64,000 nucleotides of DNA. Origin: Candidatus Rifleibacteriota bacterium (GTDB lineage: Bacteria; Muiribacteriota; Ozemobacteria; Ozemobacterales; Ozemobacteraceae). A program made the position numbers and the translations under genes. Positions 1 through 9,174 of the stretch are shown in pieces. Position 1 is the stretch's first letter. The number at the start of each line of letters is the position of its first letter. Under the pieces are notes generated by a model. It saw only the letters and a program-made list of their open reading frames with translations, was not told where the DNA came from and ran no database searches. Where the stretch lies: contig JADFYG010000022.1 in the NCBI GenBank assembly GCA_015233155.1, positions 20,424 to 84,423 of the forward strand, in the 5' to 3' direction.

Positions 1-269
1 CTTTGATCCCGTGCAGTGAACATAAGAACCGGGAGCTGTAACGGCGTGAATTTTTTTCTGACTTCCCTGAGAACTTCAAAGCCATCCATTTCGGGCATGG
101 TTACATCGAGAAGGATCAGATCCAAAACCTGATCCGATAATATGTCCATGGCTTTTTTTCCGGAATCGACTGAAATCGTTTTGAATCCTCGCTTTTCCAG
201 GCGACGGCAAACTATATCACGATTATTGACCTCGTCGTCTACAACAAGAACTGTTGTGACCTTATTCAT
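1..269 (-). CDS. Response regulator, receiver domain (cut by window edge)
   Basis: The minus-strand frame starts with ATG at 269 and runs off the window, so only the first 89 residues are seen. It begins MNKVTTVLVVDDEVNNRD, which holds the acidic pair of a CheY-like receiver, and continues to LILLDVTMPEMDG with the phospho-acceptor Asp. The ATG overlaps the TGA stop of the next receiver gene (ATGA), so the two are translationally coupled. It is the most distal visible member of a minus-strand block: kinase, kinase, receiver, receiver. Whether an output domain follows the receiver cannot be seen. It is probably a target of the two upstream kinases; this is inferred from position only. Confidence 0.85.
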   Translation of the reverse strand, partial: MNKVTTVLVVDDEVNNRDIVCRRLEKRGFKTISVDSGKKAMDILSDQVLDLILLDVTMPEMDGFEVLREVRKKFTPLQLPVLMFTARDQ

Positions 270-646
270 GGCATACCTTCACGTATTTTCAAAAAATCTT
301 TTATTTTCCCTAATATTCTTGAAAAATCAATGGGTTTCAGCTCGAAATCATCGCAACCGGCCGCAATTGCTTTTTCGCGATCGGAAAACATCGCATGAGC
401 TGTTAAAGCGATGATAGGAATCTGTTTCAATTGAGGATCATTCTTCAGCCGGCGGGCGACTTCCCAGCCGTCGATCTCGGGAATGCTCAAATCCAGGAGG
501 ATTATATCGGGTACATGAAGCGCTGCCATGCTAAGGGCTTGTGCCCCATCGCACGCTAAAATCGTTTCATATCCGCGTTTTTCAAGGCGGCGCTGCATCA
601 ATTCGCGGTTCAACGGGGTATCTTCGACAATAAGGATTTTTGACAT
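266..646 (-). CDS. Single-domain response regulator (CheY-like)
   Basis: This 126-residue receiver starts MSKILIVEDTPLN. Acidic residues are at 8-9, the phospho-acceptor is Asp52 (in ILLDLSIPE), the conserved Thr is 82 and Lys104 lies in ELKPID, so all catalytic positions are present. There is no output domain. ATG at 646 shares its A with the TGA stop of the kinase upstream (TGATG), which makes this a better start than the in-frame TTG one codon earlier. The stop overlaps the start of the following receiver. It resembles the stand-alone receivers that follow multi-PAS kinases and probably takes phosphate from one or both neighbouring PhnD-type kinases. Confidence 0.9.
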   Translation of the reverse strand: MSKILIVEDTPLNRELMQRRLEKRGYETILACDGAQALSMAALHVPDIILLDLSIPEIDGWEVARRLKNDPQLKQIPIIALTAHAMFSDREKAIAAGCDDFELKPIDFSRILGKIKDFLKIREGMP

Positions 647-3300
647 CAACCGTCAATCCTTGCAATGCTCTTTGAATCATGCTGATCATCACATATCAAA
701 GAGGAATGAGCGGCCGTTGCGGGAATACGGAAGGTAAAAACCGACCCTTTTCCCAATTCGCTTTCCACTGTGATGTCGCCCCCCATCAGACAGATGATTC
801 TTTTTGCAATGGCCAAACCAAGGCCGGTACCTCCATACTTTCTTGTGGTCGAAGAATCGCCCTGAGAAAACTCCAGAAACAATCGCCCGATCTGATCGCC
901 GGTCATGCCGATTCCAGTGTCCCGGATCGAGAATGAGATCATTTCCTTTTCCTGCATGATACAACATTCCATGGTTAAAGAAATACTGCCATTTTGTGTA
1001 AATTTACAACTGTTACCGATCAGATTCAGGAGAATCTGTCGTAATCTCAGCTGGTCTGTCTCTATATCCACAAAACGCTGACGAAATTCGAATGTGGCTG
1101 TATTACTATTTTGTTTTGCAAGCGGAGCAATGAATGCGAAGACACTTTTTATCAGCTCTTCGATCTTTATTTTTTCGTAATTCAATTTCATTTTGCCAGA
1201 TTCTATTTTTGACAGATCCAGGATATCGTTGATAATGTCCATGAGATGTCCGGCGGAAGAAATAATTTTTCCCAAATCCTTGCCGCAATTATCCTGACCC
1301 ATTTCTATTGCTTCTTCCTGAAGCATTTCACTGAAACCAATGATGCTGTTCAGAGGCGTTCGAAGTTCATGGCTCATTGTCGCCAAAAAGCGACTCTTGG
1401 TCTGATTGGCCTCTACGGCTTTATCCGTGGCCCTTTGAAGTTGCCGCTGGAATTTCTTGCGCTCTGAAATATCACGCAGTATGCAGATTGCATGCCTTGT
1501 ATTTGACATTTCGAATGACGATAAAGTGATCTCTGCGTCTATTTCCGTTCCGTCCTTCTTGCATGCTTTGAGCTCGATGGCTTTACCGGCATCGTTGCCA
1601 AAAGCAGCGTCCCGCCACTTGGGAAAATGTCCGGAAAAACGCAACCGTGACTGATGCGGCATTATCGCTTCCGGAAACGCCATTCCAATAATTTCGTCTT
1701 CGGTAAAACCGAGAATTTTTTTGGCGGCAGGGTTCCAATAACAGATCAGGTCCTGATCATCAATCATGATGATGGCATCATATGCCCAGACACTGATGGC
1801 GCGGAATTTTTCCTCGCTCTCCCGAAGTGCTTTTTCTATCATTTTTCGCAGTGAAATATCTCTGAAAGAGATAACGGCACCTATAATCCTGGAATCTTCA
1901 AGAATCGGCAGACTGGAAAATTCGACGGGAAACGGAGAATTATTCTTTCTCCAGAAAACAGTTTCGGAATCATGAATAGCAATGCCTTCAACAATAGTTT
2001 TCATAATGGGACATTTATCAACCGGAAATATTTTTCCGTCGAATGTTGCATGATGCCATGTATCATGGCTTGCCATGTTCAACAACTCTTCGACTGAATA
2101 ACCGAGAAGAACGGAGGCCGCCGGATTTACAAAAGTGTGTTTTCCGGAGACATCCAGGCCCAGAAGACCTTCTTTTATAGAATTCAGTATCAGGATGTTT
2201 TGATTGCTGAGATGTCGGAATTTACTCTCAGTCTCTTCTTTTTCGACAATCTTATTTTGCAGGTTTTGTTCGGAGCTGGAAAGACGAACGTTGGCTTTCA
2301 GAGCCCATAAAAGCAAAATCGCGATACACAGGATCCAATAGCCGTAATTTTTGATGATATCAAGCAATGTTATTTTGCCAAAGTCTTTGTAACACCCGAT
2401 TCCAAGACTTCGCATGCAATCCTGGACGGGCTGATAATCCATTGGAATCGTCCAGCCCATGCTTTCAGAATCGCTGGCCATAATGCTGTCCGGGGGCATT
2501 TTCAAAAGTGCTATGGCAACTTTCGTGGAAATTGCTTCGCTTGCGTGCCTGGTGCGGGCAAAAGGCCATTCAGGATATAGACGGGTGCTGTGAAGAAACG
2601 GAAAGACATCTTCTTCATGTTCCGAATGAGGAGTAGGAATCAGGCGAAATTCATTCAGATTGATCTTCCCAGTCGCAGCCATCCGTTCAAGGGTATCTGT
2701 GCGAACTGTTCCGGCATCGACTCGTCCCTCTTTGACCGCCAAAATGACGGCATCATGCGTTCCGCCGAATTCAAGACTGGAGAAATCATTTCCCGGATTG
2801 ATTCCGTATTCCTTCATTTCGTACCAAGCCATTTGATAGCCGCCGAAGGAAGTCGGGTCAACCGCCATAAACTTTTTGCCGCGAAGCGTTCCAAGATCAG
2901 TCAAATCCGTGCGATCGGCTCTGGTAAAAATGACGCCGCCAAAAAAAGCATATCCTTTTTTAAGAATACGGTTTTTCAGGGTCGCTATTCTGGTAATGTG
3001 GCTTTGAGCTTCGAGGTCAACATACGAAGATGAGTTGGTGATGACAAAATCAATTTGATTATTTTTTATTACAAGCGGAAGTACATCAAAATTAAGCGGC
3101 ACGATCTCGAAGACACTGCCTGGAATTTCTCGAGAAAGATATTCGGCCGTAGAGTTCCACATCTGATAACATTTTTCGATTCCACGATAGGCCAATACTC
3201 CGATTTTAATCGAGGGATCGCCGTATACCGAAGAGGAAAAAAAGAGTACAAATGCCCATCCGAGGATGATCGCATACCAGGAGCAACGTTTATTATTCAA
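646..3300 (-). CDS. Sensor histidine kinase: PhnD-like periplasmic domain, two PAS, HisKA, HATPase
   Basis: Order of parts: signal sequence, PhnD/SsuA-type solute-binding domain (about residues 30-290, starting PSIKIGVLAYRG), one membrane span (about 316-338), two PAS domains, HisKA with SHELRTP (His near 644) and a HATPase with NSCKF, DTGIGM and GGTGLGLA. All kinase boxes are intact. I chose TTG at 3300 because it aligns with the ATG of the paralogue next door and has AGGG about 11 bases upstream; a second in-frame TTG lies at 3324. PhnD-type domains bind phosphonate- or phosphite-like anions in known transporters, so a small oxyanion ligand is possible, but the ligand is not visible here. 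It is overlapped by the receiver gene downstream and is a tandem duplicate of the gene at 3334-5955. Confidence 0.92.
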   Translation of the reverse strand: MNNKRCSWYAIILGWAFVLFFSSSVYGDPSIKIGVLAYRGIEKCYQMWNSTAEYLSREIPGSVFEIVPLNFDVLPLVIKNNQIDFVITNSSSYVDLEAQSHITRIATLKNRILKKGYAFFGGVIFTRADRTDLTDLGTLRGKKFMAVDPTSFGGYQMAWYEMKEYGINPGNDFSSLEFGGTHDAVILAVKEGRVDAGTVRTDTLERMAATGKINLNEFRLIPTPHSEHEEDVFPFLHSTRLYPEWPFARTRHASEAISTKVAIALLKMPPDSIMASDSESMGWTIPMDYQPVQDCMRSLGIGCYKDFGKITLLDIIKNYGYWILCIAILLLWALKANVRLSSSEQNLQNKIVEKEETESKFRHLSNQNILILNSIKEGLLGLDVSGKHTFVNPAASVLLGYSVEELLNMASHDTWHHATFDGKIFPVDKCPIMKTIVEGIAIHDSETVFWRKNNSPFPVEFSSLPILEDSRIIGAVISFRDISLRKMIEKALRESEEKFRAISVWAYDAIIMIDDQDLICYWNPAAKKILGFTEDEIIGMAFPEAIMPHQSRLRFSGHFPKWRDAAFGNDAGKAIELKACKKDGTEIDAEITLSSFEMSNTRHAICILRDISERKKFQRQLQRATDKAVEANQTKSRFLATMSHELRTPLNSIIGFSEMLQEEAIEMGQDNCGKDLGKIISSAGHLMDIINDILDLSKIESGKMKLNYEKIKIEELIKSVFAFIAPLAKQNSNTATFEFRQRFVDIETDQLRLRQILLNLIGNSCKFTQNGSISLTMECCIMQEKEMISFSIRDTGIGMTGDQIGRLFLEFSQGDSSTTRKYGGTGLGLAIAKRIICLMGGDITVESELGKGSVFTFRIPATAAHSSLICDDQHDSKSIARIDG

Positions 3301-3333
3301 TTCCGCTAAGTCCCTGATGATCAATTGGCATTA

Positions 3334-5955
3334 TCAGTCGTATGTCGATAAAGAAGGATCGATAAGTACAGGAATATGTAATATGAAAGTAGAACCTTTT
3401 CCCAATTCGCTTTCCACTGTAATGTCGCCTCCCATCAGACATATGATTTTTTTCGCAATGGCCAGGCCGAGACCGGTTCCTCCATATTTGTGTGAGGTTG
3501 AAGAATCCCCTTGCGAAAACTCTTGAAACAATCGACCTATATGTTCGTCCGTCATTCCGATTCCGGTATCTTGTATCGTGACTGAAATCATTCTCCTGTC
3601 CTGCACTACACTACAGTCCAATATTACGGAAATACTTCCGTTATGCGTGAATTTACAACTGTTCCCCAGTAAATTGAGAAGAATTTGCCTCATTCGCAGC
3701 TGGTCTGTTTCTATATCTTCGATGTGACTGAGAATTTCTAAGGCGACAGTATTTCCATTATCCTTTGCAAGCGGAGCAATGAAAGTAAAAACATTTCTTA
3801 TCAGATTTTCTAAATTCGTTTTTTCGTAATGAAACTCCATTTTCCCTGATTCGATCTTTGACAGATCAAGAATGTCGTTAATAATAGCCATAAGATGTCT
3901 TGCGGATGAAATAATTTTTTCCAGATCCGCGCTGAAATTATTCAGACCCTTTTCCGTGGTTTCTTCCAGCAGCATTTCACTGAAACCGATAATGCTGTTC
4001 AGTGGTGTTCGAAGCTCATGGCTCATCGTCGCCAGAAAACGGTTTTTGGTCTGATTGGCCTCTACCGCATTATCCGTGGCGAGTTGAAGTCGTCTCTGGA
4101 ATTCCTTACGATCTGATATATCCCGGAGGATGCAGATTGCGTGTCTGGCATTTGAAATTTCGAATGAAGATAAAGATATCTCGGCATCGATTTCCATTCC
4201 ATCCTTTTTGCATGCGCTGAGCTCTATGGATTTCCCGATACTGCTTACATCTGCGCCGTCCCGCCATCCGGGAAAATGTTCCGAAAATAATATAAGTGAC
4301 TTCTGGGACATTATTGCTTCCGGAAAAACCTTCCCGAGAATTTCATCTTCGCTGAAACCCAGAATTTTTTCGGCGGCAGGGTTCCAGTAACATATGAGAC
4401 CGCGATTATCGATCATGATAATGGCATCATAAGCCCAGACGCTGATAGCGCGGAACTTTTCCTCGCTCTCTCGAAGAGCCTGTTCTATCTTTTTTCTCAG
4501 TGAAATATCTCTGAAAGAAATAATAGCTCCCCTGATTCCCGAGTCTTCAAGAATCGGCAGACTGGAAAATTCAACCAGAAGTGAAGAATTATTTTTTTTC
4601 CAAAAAACGCCTTCGGAATCGTGAATTGGAACCCCATCGACTATATTATGCAGAATAGGACATTTTTCAGGCGGAAATTTCTCTCCATCGGATGTTACAT
4701 GATGCCAGGTGTTATGACTGGACTTGTTCAACAACTCGTCGATTGGATATCCGAGAAGAGTGGAAGCCGCGGAATTTACAAAAGTGTGTATTCCGGACGA
4801 ATTCAGGCCTATCAAACCTTCCTTTATCGAATTCAATATGAGGCTGTTATGATAGCTAAGATGTCTGAATTTGCGCTCTGCTACCTCGATTTCAACAATC
4901 TTACTCTGCAGGTTTTTTTCGGAACCGGATAGTCGGTGATTGGTTTTCAGTACCAACAGAAACAAACCCAGGATACATAGCAGCCAGTAACCGTAGTTTT
5001 TTACAATAGCGAGCAGGGTTATTTTGCCAAAATCTTTATAACACCCGATTTTAAGGATGCGCATGCAATCATGAACAGGCTGGTAATCCATTGGCGAAGT
5101 CCAGCCCTTGCTCAGGGAATCACTGGCCATTGGGCTGTCCGGAGGCATTTGCAGCAAAGCGATGGCAACCTTCGTGGACATTTCTTCACTGGCGTGTTTC
5201 GTACGTGCAAATGGCCATTCCGGGTACAAGATAGTGCTGTGACGAAATGGAAAAAAATCGCTACTGCTCAGGGAATGAGGGGTTGGAACCAGGCGAAAAT
5301 CAGTCAGGTTAATCTTGCCTCCCGCCGCCATTCGTTCGAGAGTGTCCGTGCGTACAGTTCCGGCGTCGGCCCTCCCATCTTTTACCGCAAAAACGACTGA
5401 GTCCAGCGTCTCACAGAATTCGAGACTGGCAAAATCCCTGTCCGGTTCGATTCCGCATTCCCTCATTTCGCGCCAGGCCATTTGAAATCCGGCAAAGGAT
5501 GCACGATCAACCGCAAAAAATTTTTTGCCACGAAGTGCGTAAAGACTATTCAAATCAGAACGATCGGATCTGGTAAAAATGACGCCGCCATAGTAAGAGT
5601 AACCTTTTGAAAAAAGGCGGTTTTTCAGCGTCGCTATGCGTGTAATACCATACTCAGCTTCGAGTTCAACATATGAAGACGGGTTAGCGATGACAAAATC
5701 TATTTTGTCATTTTTGACCGCAAATGGTAATGCATCGTAGGAAAGAGCTATTATCTCGAATACTTTTCCTGGAATTTCACGAGTAAGATATTGCGCGGTG
5801 GAATTCCACATCTGATAACATTTTTCTTCTCCACGAGAGGCCAGCACACCTATTTTAATGGTGGGAACCCCGTGAGCTGAAGAAGTAGAAAATAATAAGA
5901 CAAATACCAATCCAACAACGATCGATCGCCAATGCAACCGTTGCTTATTCTTCAT
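3334..5955 (-). CDS. Sensor histidine kinase, tandem paralogue with PhnD-like sensor domain
   Basis: This 873-residue protein has the same architecture as the kinase downstream: signal peptide, PhnD-like domain (PTIKIGVLASRGEEKC), one membrane span, two PAS, HisKA (SHELRTP) and HATPase (NSCKF, DTGIGM, GGTGLGLA). The two proteins are alike over their full length, including long identical DNA stretches, so a fairly recent tandem duplication is likely. They differ most in the PhnD-domain loops and at the C terminus. ATG at 5955 matches the family start; an in-frame TTG at 5979 is less likely. Nine bases separate it from the longest frame of the next kinase, so the genes form one operon. A 144-bp MITE-like element lies between it and the receiver upstream. 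Confidence 0.92.
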   Translation of the reverse strand: MKNKQRLHWRSIVVGLVFVLLFSTSSAHGVPTIKIGVLASRGEEKCYQMWNSTAQYLTREIPGKVFEIIALSYDALPFAVKNDKIDFVIANPSSYVELEAEYGITRIATLKNRLFSKGYSYYGGVIFTRSDRSDLNSLYALRGKKFFAVDRASFAGFQMAWREMRECGIEPDRDFASLEFCETLDSVVFAVKDGRADAGTVRTDTLERMAAGGKINLTDFRLVPTPHSLSSSDFFPFRHSTILYPEWPFARTKHASEEMSTKVAIALLQMPPDSPMASDSLSKGWTSPMDYQPVHDCMRILKIGCYKDFGKITLLAIVKNYGYWLLCILGLFLLVLKTNHRLSGSEKNLQSKIVEIEVAERKFRHLSYHNSLILNSIKEGLIGLNSSGIHTFVNSAASTLLGYPIDELLNKSSHNTWHHVTSDGEKFPPEKCPILHNIVDGVPIHDSEGVFWKKNNSSLLVEFSSLPILEDSGIRGAIISFRDISLRKKIEQALRESEEKFRAISVWAYDAIIMIDNRGLICYWNPAAEKILGFSEDEILGKVFPEAIMSQKSLILFSEHFPGWRDGADVSSIGKSIELSACKKDGMEIDAEISLSSFEISNARHAICILRDISDRKEFQRRLQLATDNAVEANQTKNRFLATMSHELRTPLNSIIGFSEMLLEETTEKGLNNFSADLEKIISSARHLMAIINDILDLSKIESGKMEFHYEKTNLENLIRNVFTFIAPLAKDNGNTVALEILSHIEDIETDQLRMRQILLNLLGNSCKFTHNGSISVILDCSVVQDRRMISVTIQDTGIGMTDEHIGRLFQEFSQGDSSTSHKYGGTGLGLAIAKKIICLMGGDITVESELGKGSTFILHIPVLIDPSLSTYD

Positions 5956-5986
5956 TTGTATCTTACATGAATTTTGCAAGCTGCAC

Positions 5987-6130
5987 CATGATTAACAAAG
6001 GATGCTAACCTGTTAGTTGAGATTTCTCCCTTCGTTCGAAATGACAGCATTGTTTGTCATTCCGAACGAATGTGAGTAATCTCGCCTGGTGTAAAGAGCA
6101 GGGAATATTTAGGCTTCTTTGGTAATTGCA
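5987..6130. mobile_element. MITE-like element, family C, copy 1
   Basis: This 144-bp non-coding element has imperfect inverted ends (CATGATTAACAAAGG at the left, CTTTGGTAATTGCA at the right). Inside it a palindromic section places CCCTTCGTTCGAAATGACA opposite TGTCATTCCGAACGAATG. It is nearly identical to 56087-56230. The flanks are AGCTGCAC (5979-5986) and AGCTGCTC (6131-6138), an 8-bp duplication with one mismatch. An 11-bp exact repeat, TTGCAAGCTGC, also lies at 5974-5984 and 6126-6136. No transposase gene is present. Confidence 0.75.
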
Positions 6131-6147
6131 AGCTGCTCTATAACTTC

Positions 6148-6513
6148 TCAGACGCCCAGGTCAACCAGAACCTGGATCAATTCATCCTTCGAAAAAGGCT
6201 TTAAAAGCGTCTTGCTGGCTCCGAGTCTCTGGGCCATCGAAAGATACTCGATCGAACCACTACGTCCTCCTCCGGAAACTGCCACTATTTTTAAGTCAGG
6301 AAACTTGGCACGAATGTCAGTAATCGTCTCAATCCCTTCCTTTTCCGGCATGAAGATGTCTGTAATTACAAGATCTACAGTCTGTCGGGAAAGGATCTCC
6401 AGGCCCTCACGGCCATCTGAAGCCATGATGACTGCAAAACCACTGCTTTCCAGGATCTGCTTCATCAAAAAGCAAAGCTGAGCGTCATCATCGATAACAA
6501 GAATCTGCTTCAC
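6148..6513 (-). CDS. Single-domain response regulator (CheY-like)
   Basis: This 121-residue receiver starts from GTG at 6513 with a strong GGAGGA site 5 bases upstream (MKQILVIDDDAQ). It has the acidic triplet near residues 8-10, phospho-acceptor Asp in LVITDIFMPE, Ser in VAVSGGG, and Lys in LLKPF; there is no output domain. It lies about 190 bp upstream of the tandem kinase operon on the same strand, separated from it by a mobile element. It may once have been its first gene. A candidate promoter is upstream at 6561-6589. Confidence 0.9.
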   Translation of the reverse strand: MKQILVIDDDAQLCFLMKQILESSGFAVIMASDGREGLEILSRQTVDLVITDIFMPEKEGIETITDIRAKFPDLKIVAVSGGGRSGSIEYLSMAQRLGASKTLLKPFSKDELIQVLVDLGV

Positions 6514-6560
6514 GAGTGTCCTCCATGTGCGGACAATAATAAATACGTCTTACAACTGGA

Positions 6561-6589
6561 TATATATGAATGTATCACAGATCAATCAA
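6561..6589 (-). promoter_or_regulatory. Candidate sigma70-type promoter for the receiver at 6148-6513
   Basis: On the minus strand TTGATT (6589-6584) and TATATA (6566-6561) are 17 bases apart, about 48 bases upstream of the GTG start. The match to TTGACA/TATAAT is moderate (4 of 6 each). Confidence 0.35.
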
Positions 6590-6680
6590 ACAGCATACCA
6601 CGACAACTCATAATTTTGTCTGAAGGGAGAAACCGTGGTAGATTTCATGATCAGGAAAATCCTACCACCGGAGAGCGACC

Positions 6681-7778
6681 ATGGAAGAGATCATTCGCGA
6701 AGGAAAATGGATCTGCCCCAACTGCAGCCAGAAAAATACTGGAAGCCACATACATTGTCCGTCATGTGGAGCTGCGCGTGGAAATGTTGAGTTTATCTAC
6801 GAAGAGGATGGCGAAATAATCAACGATGAGGCGGCAAAGCAGGAAGCCCTCGTCGCTGACTGGGTGTGCGGCTATTGTTCAACCAGCAATCCCGGTGGTC
6901 GAACAACATGCAAACAGTGCAGTGCCGGAAAAGAGTCCGGCAAAGATCGTGAGCAGAAAGATATTCCGATAAGTGAACCGGAGCAAACTGCGGCCGAACC
7001 ATCTTCTGATGCAAAAGCTGCTGCAACAAAGCTGCCCGGTTATTTAAAATTCGGCTGTTTAGCGGTAATTCTATTCTTTCTGGTGATAATGGGTCTCGAA
7101 TGCAGGACAACCGAGAGCCTATTTGAAGTGACCGGTTTATCATGGGCCAGGACAATAAAGGTCGAAGAGTTTCAGGCAGTTCGAAAGAGCGACTGGAAAG
7201 ATCGCGTGCCGTTGGCCGCAACAAACCTGGAACAGACAAGAAAAGAGCGATCTCAGCGCAAGATTCAGATCGGTGAAGAAGACGTCGACGAGAGTTATTC
7301 CGAGCAGGTTAAAGTCGGAACCAAAAAGGTGAAAACAGGGGTAAAGAACCTTGGAAACGGGCGCTTCAAGGAAACATATACCGACCAGCCAATCTACGAA
7401 AATCGTACAAAAACGAGACGGGTGAGAAAACCTGTATATCGTAGCGAACCGATTTATGATACGTGGGTGACGTTCAATATCAATGAATGGCGACCAATAG
7501 ATGAGAAGAAATTATCCGGGACATCTGAAGAACCCAAATGGCCTGACACTGGTGCTTCCGAACATCCGACGGATCGTCTTGGTGAACGGCGAAATGTCGG
7601 TCGTGATGAAATCTATAAGGTCACGTTCAAAACCAGTGACGGTACGATCTACAAAGATGTCGGAACGATCGGAGACAAAAAGATCGGAGCGGATCTTTTT
7701 CTGAAAATGCGCTTACAAACGAAGTGGAAGGCCATGGTCAGTGGCCTCGGCACAATCAAATCAATAGAGAAAAATTAA
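6681..7778 (+). CDS. Membrane protein with two RanBP2-type zinc fingers
   Basis: This 365-residue protein starts at ATG 6681 after GGAGAG. The N terminus has two zinc fingers of the W-x-C-x2-C ... C-x2-C type (WICPNCSQKN with CPSC, and WVCGYCSTSN with CKQC). An acidic linker and one membrane span (about 115-138, beginning YLKFGCLAVILFF) follow. The C-terminal half is about 220 residues of charged, beta-rich sequence that I do not recognise. The zinc fingers probably face the cytoplasm. It is convergent with a COG4260-type SPFH/zinc-ribbon protein. In Bacillus subtilis an SPFH protein of that type (YdjI) works with zinc-ribbon membrane partners in envelope stress, so a similar role is a reasonable guess. 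The TAA stop falls inside the TTAACCACGG repeat that follows. Confidence 0.85.
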   Translation: MEEIIREGKWICPNCSQKNTGSHIHCPSCGAARGNVEFIYEEDGEIINDEAAKQEALVADWVCGYCSTSNPGGRTTCKQCSAGKESGKDREQKDIPISEPEQTAAEPSSDAKAAATKLPGYLKFGCLAVILFFLVIMGLECRTTESLFEVTGLSWARTIKVEEFQAVRKSDWKDRVPLAATNLEQTRKERSQRKIQIGEEDVDESYSEQVKVGTKKVKTGVKNLGNGRFKETYTDQPIYENRTKTRRVRKPVYRSEPIYDTWVTFNINEWRPIDEKKLSGTSEEPKWPDTGASEHPTDRLGERRNVGRDEIYKVTFKTSDGTIYKDVGTIGDKKIGADLFLKMRLQTKWKAMVSGLGTIKSIEKN

Positions 7779-7830
7779 CCACGGATGAACACAGTTTGAT
7801 TTAGTTCGAAAACCACTTTTCTTTGTTACG

Positions 7831-8003
7831 TGGTTAATTCGCATCCGGTCTTTATCTGTGTCAATCCGTGTTCATCTGTGGTTAATTCTCGTCCCGTCTT
7901 ATCTGTGTCCATCCGTGTCCATCTGTGGTTAATTCTCGTCCGGTCTTTATCTGTGTCCATCCGTGTTCATCTGTGGTTAATTCGCGTCCCGTCTTTATCT
8001 GTG
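7831..8003. repeat. 47-48 bp tandem repeat array between convergent genes
   Basis: About 3.6 head-to-tail units begin at 7831, 7879, 7926 and 7974, each starting TGGTTAATTC and holding ATCTGTG and ATCCGTG motifs. The units differ by a few substitutions and one indel, and no spacers separate them. TTAACCACGGATGAACACA at 7776-7794 is an inverted match to the unit ends. The stop codons of both flanking genes (7776-7778 and 8005-8007) fall in repeat-derived TAACCAC sequence. Confidence 0.85.
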
Positions 8004-8004
8004 G

Positions 8005-9174
8005 TTATATCTTCTGACCACAGCCAGGACAGAATTTTGTTCCTGGAGCGATTTCGGCCTTACAGCCGGGACATTTCGCGGAAGCCTGGGTGGCACCGCA
8101 TTCCGGACAGAATTTAGCACCAGCGGGCATGGGTTTCGCACAGGCGGTGCAGTTTGTCTTTCCCTGCATATTGGGCTTACCGCAACTCGGGCAGAATTTC
8201 GCCCCGGGATCCATTGGGGCCTGGCATGCGCCGCATGTAATTGTAGCCGCCTGGGACTGATGTTGTTGAGACGCCATGGGCTGTTGGAACATGCCGGCCA
8301 TGCCTTGTCCAAGTCCCATGCCGGCGCCGAAACCGACGCCCATTCCGGCGGCTCCGTTGGTGTTTCCGGCGGCGGTGTTAGTGGCTCTAAGCTGCTCCAC
8401 CGCTGCATAATTGCCCATACTGCGGGCATCGATATCACCAAGTGCCCTGATGGCATGAGCATCGGCGATCTTGTCCGAGATTTTGTCTATGCGCTTCTTC
8501 GTATCTTCGTCGAAGTCTGTATTCTCGATGCGGAAATCGGACAGATCGAATCCAAGCGCCGTAAAATCTGCTTTCAAAGCCTCTTTCAGCTTTGCTGAAA
8601 GTTCCATGCGATTTTTGTCTATTTCGGCATAACTGAAACCGGATTCGGCGAGGATGTCGGTGAGAGGAGTCAGGATCCGGTCAACGATCGCCGCCCGAAT
8701 CTCATCAATGCGATACAGGCCGCGAGTGCTGGAAAAATCGATCAGAAAAGATGCCGGATCAGTGATCTGCAAAGAGAAGTTTCCGAAAGCACGAAGACCT
8801 ACAGGGAACTTGTATTTCGGATCGTCGTATTTGATCGGGGCTTTCGTTCCCCATTTCTGATTCAGGAAAGTCGTGGTTCGCACAAAGTATATATATGCTT
8901 TGTGCTCCGACTGGAAACCCTGCATTATTTTGGTCAGAGTTGTCCAGAATGGGATATTGGCGGTTTTTATATCAAAGAGGCCTGCGTTTGTGTGAATGGC
9001 TTCGACGCGCCCCTCATACACGAAAAGCGCTGCCTGGCCAGGACCGACCAGGAGCTTCGAAGCATTTTTGAGCTCGTCGTCTGAACCATCCCAGCGATAG
9101 ATCAGGACATCCGCAGGCGGATCCTTCCATTCGATAACGGAACGAAGTTGTGAAGTAAATGATTCCCAGATCAT
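8005..9174 (-). CDS. SPFH-domain protein with C-terminal zinc ribbons (COG4260/YdjI type)
   Basis: This 389-residue protein starts at ATG 9174 with GGAGGA 8 bases upstream. Residues 1-250 look like the SPFH (stomatin/prohibitin/flotillin) domain of the COG4260 family, sometimes labelled virion core protein. A Gly/Ala/Met-rich linker (about 265-310) follows, and the C terminus has three zinc ribbons (CGACQAPMDPGAKFCPSCG, CTACAKPMPAGAKFCPECG, CPGCKAEIAPGTKFCPGCG). There is no clear membrane span, so it probably docks to the membrane or to partners. The family forms ring-like membrane scaffolds, and B. subtilis YdjI recruits PspA to the membrane. It is convergent with the zinc-finger membrane protein at 6681-7778; no pspA is visible in this window. 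Confidence 0.88.
   Translation of the reverse strand: MIWESFTSQLRSVIEWKDPPADVLIYRWDGSDDELKNASKLLVGPGQAALFVYEGRVEAIHTNAGLFDIKTANIPFWTTLTKIMQGFQSEHKAYIYFVRTTTFLNQKWGTKAPIKYDDPKYKFPVGLRAFGNFSLQITDPASFLIDFSSTRGLYRIDEIRAAIVDRILTPLTDILAESGFSYAEIDKNRMELSAKLKEALKADFTALGFDLSDFRIENTDFDEDTKKRIDKISDKIADAHAIRALGDIDARSMGNYAAVEQLRATNTAAGNTNGAAGMGVGFGAGMGLGQGMAGMFQQPMASQQHQSQAATITCGACQAPMDPGAKFCPSCGKPNMQGKTNCTACAKPMPAGAKFCPECGATQASAKCPGCKAEIAPGTKFCPGCGQKI

Noticed and set aside
7831..8003. Possible CRISPR array
   Set aside because: Units of 47-48 bp are contiguous without spacers and no cas gene is near.
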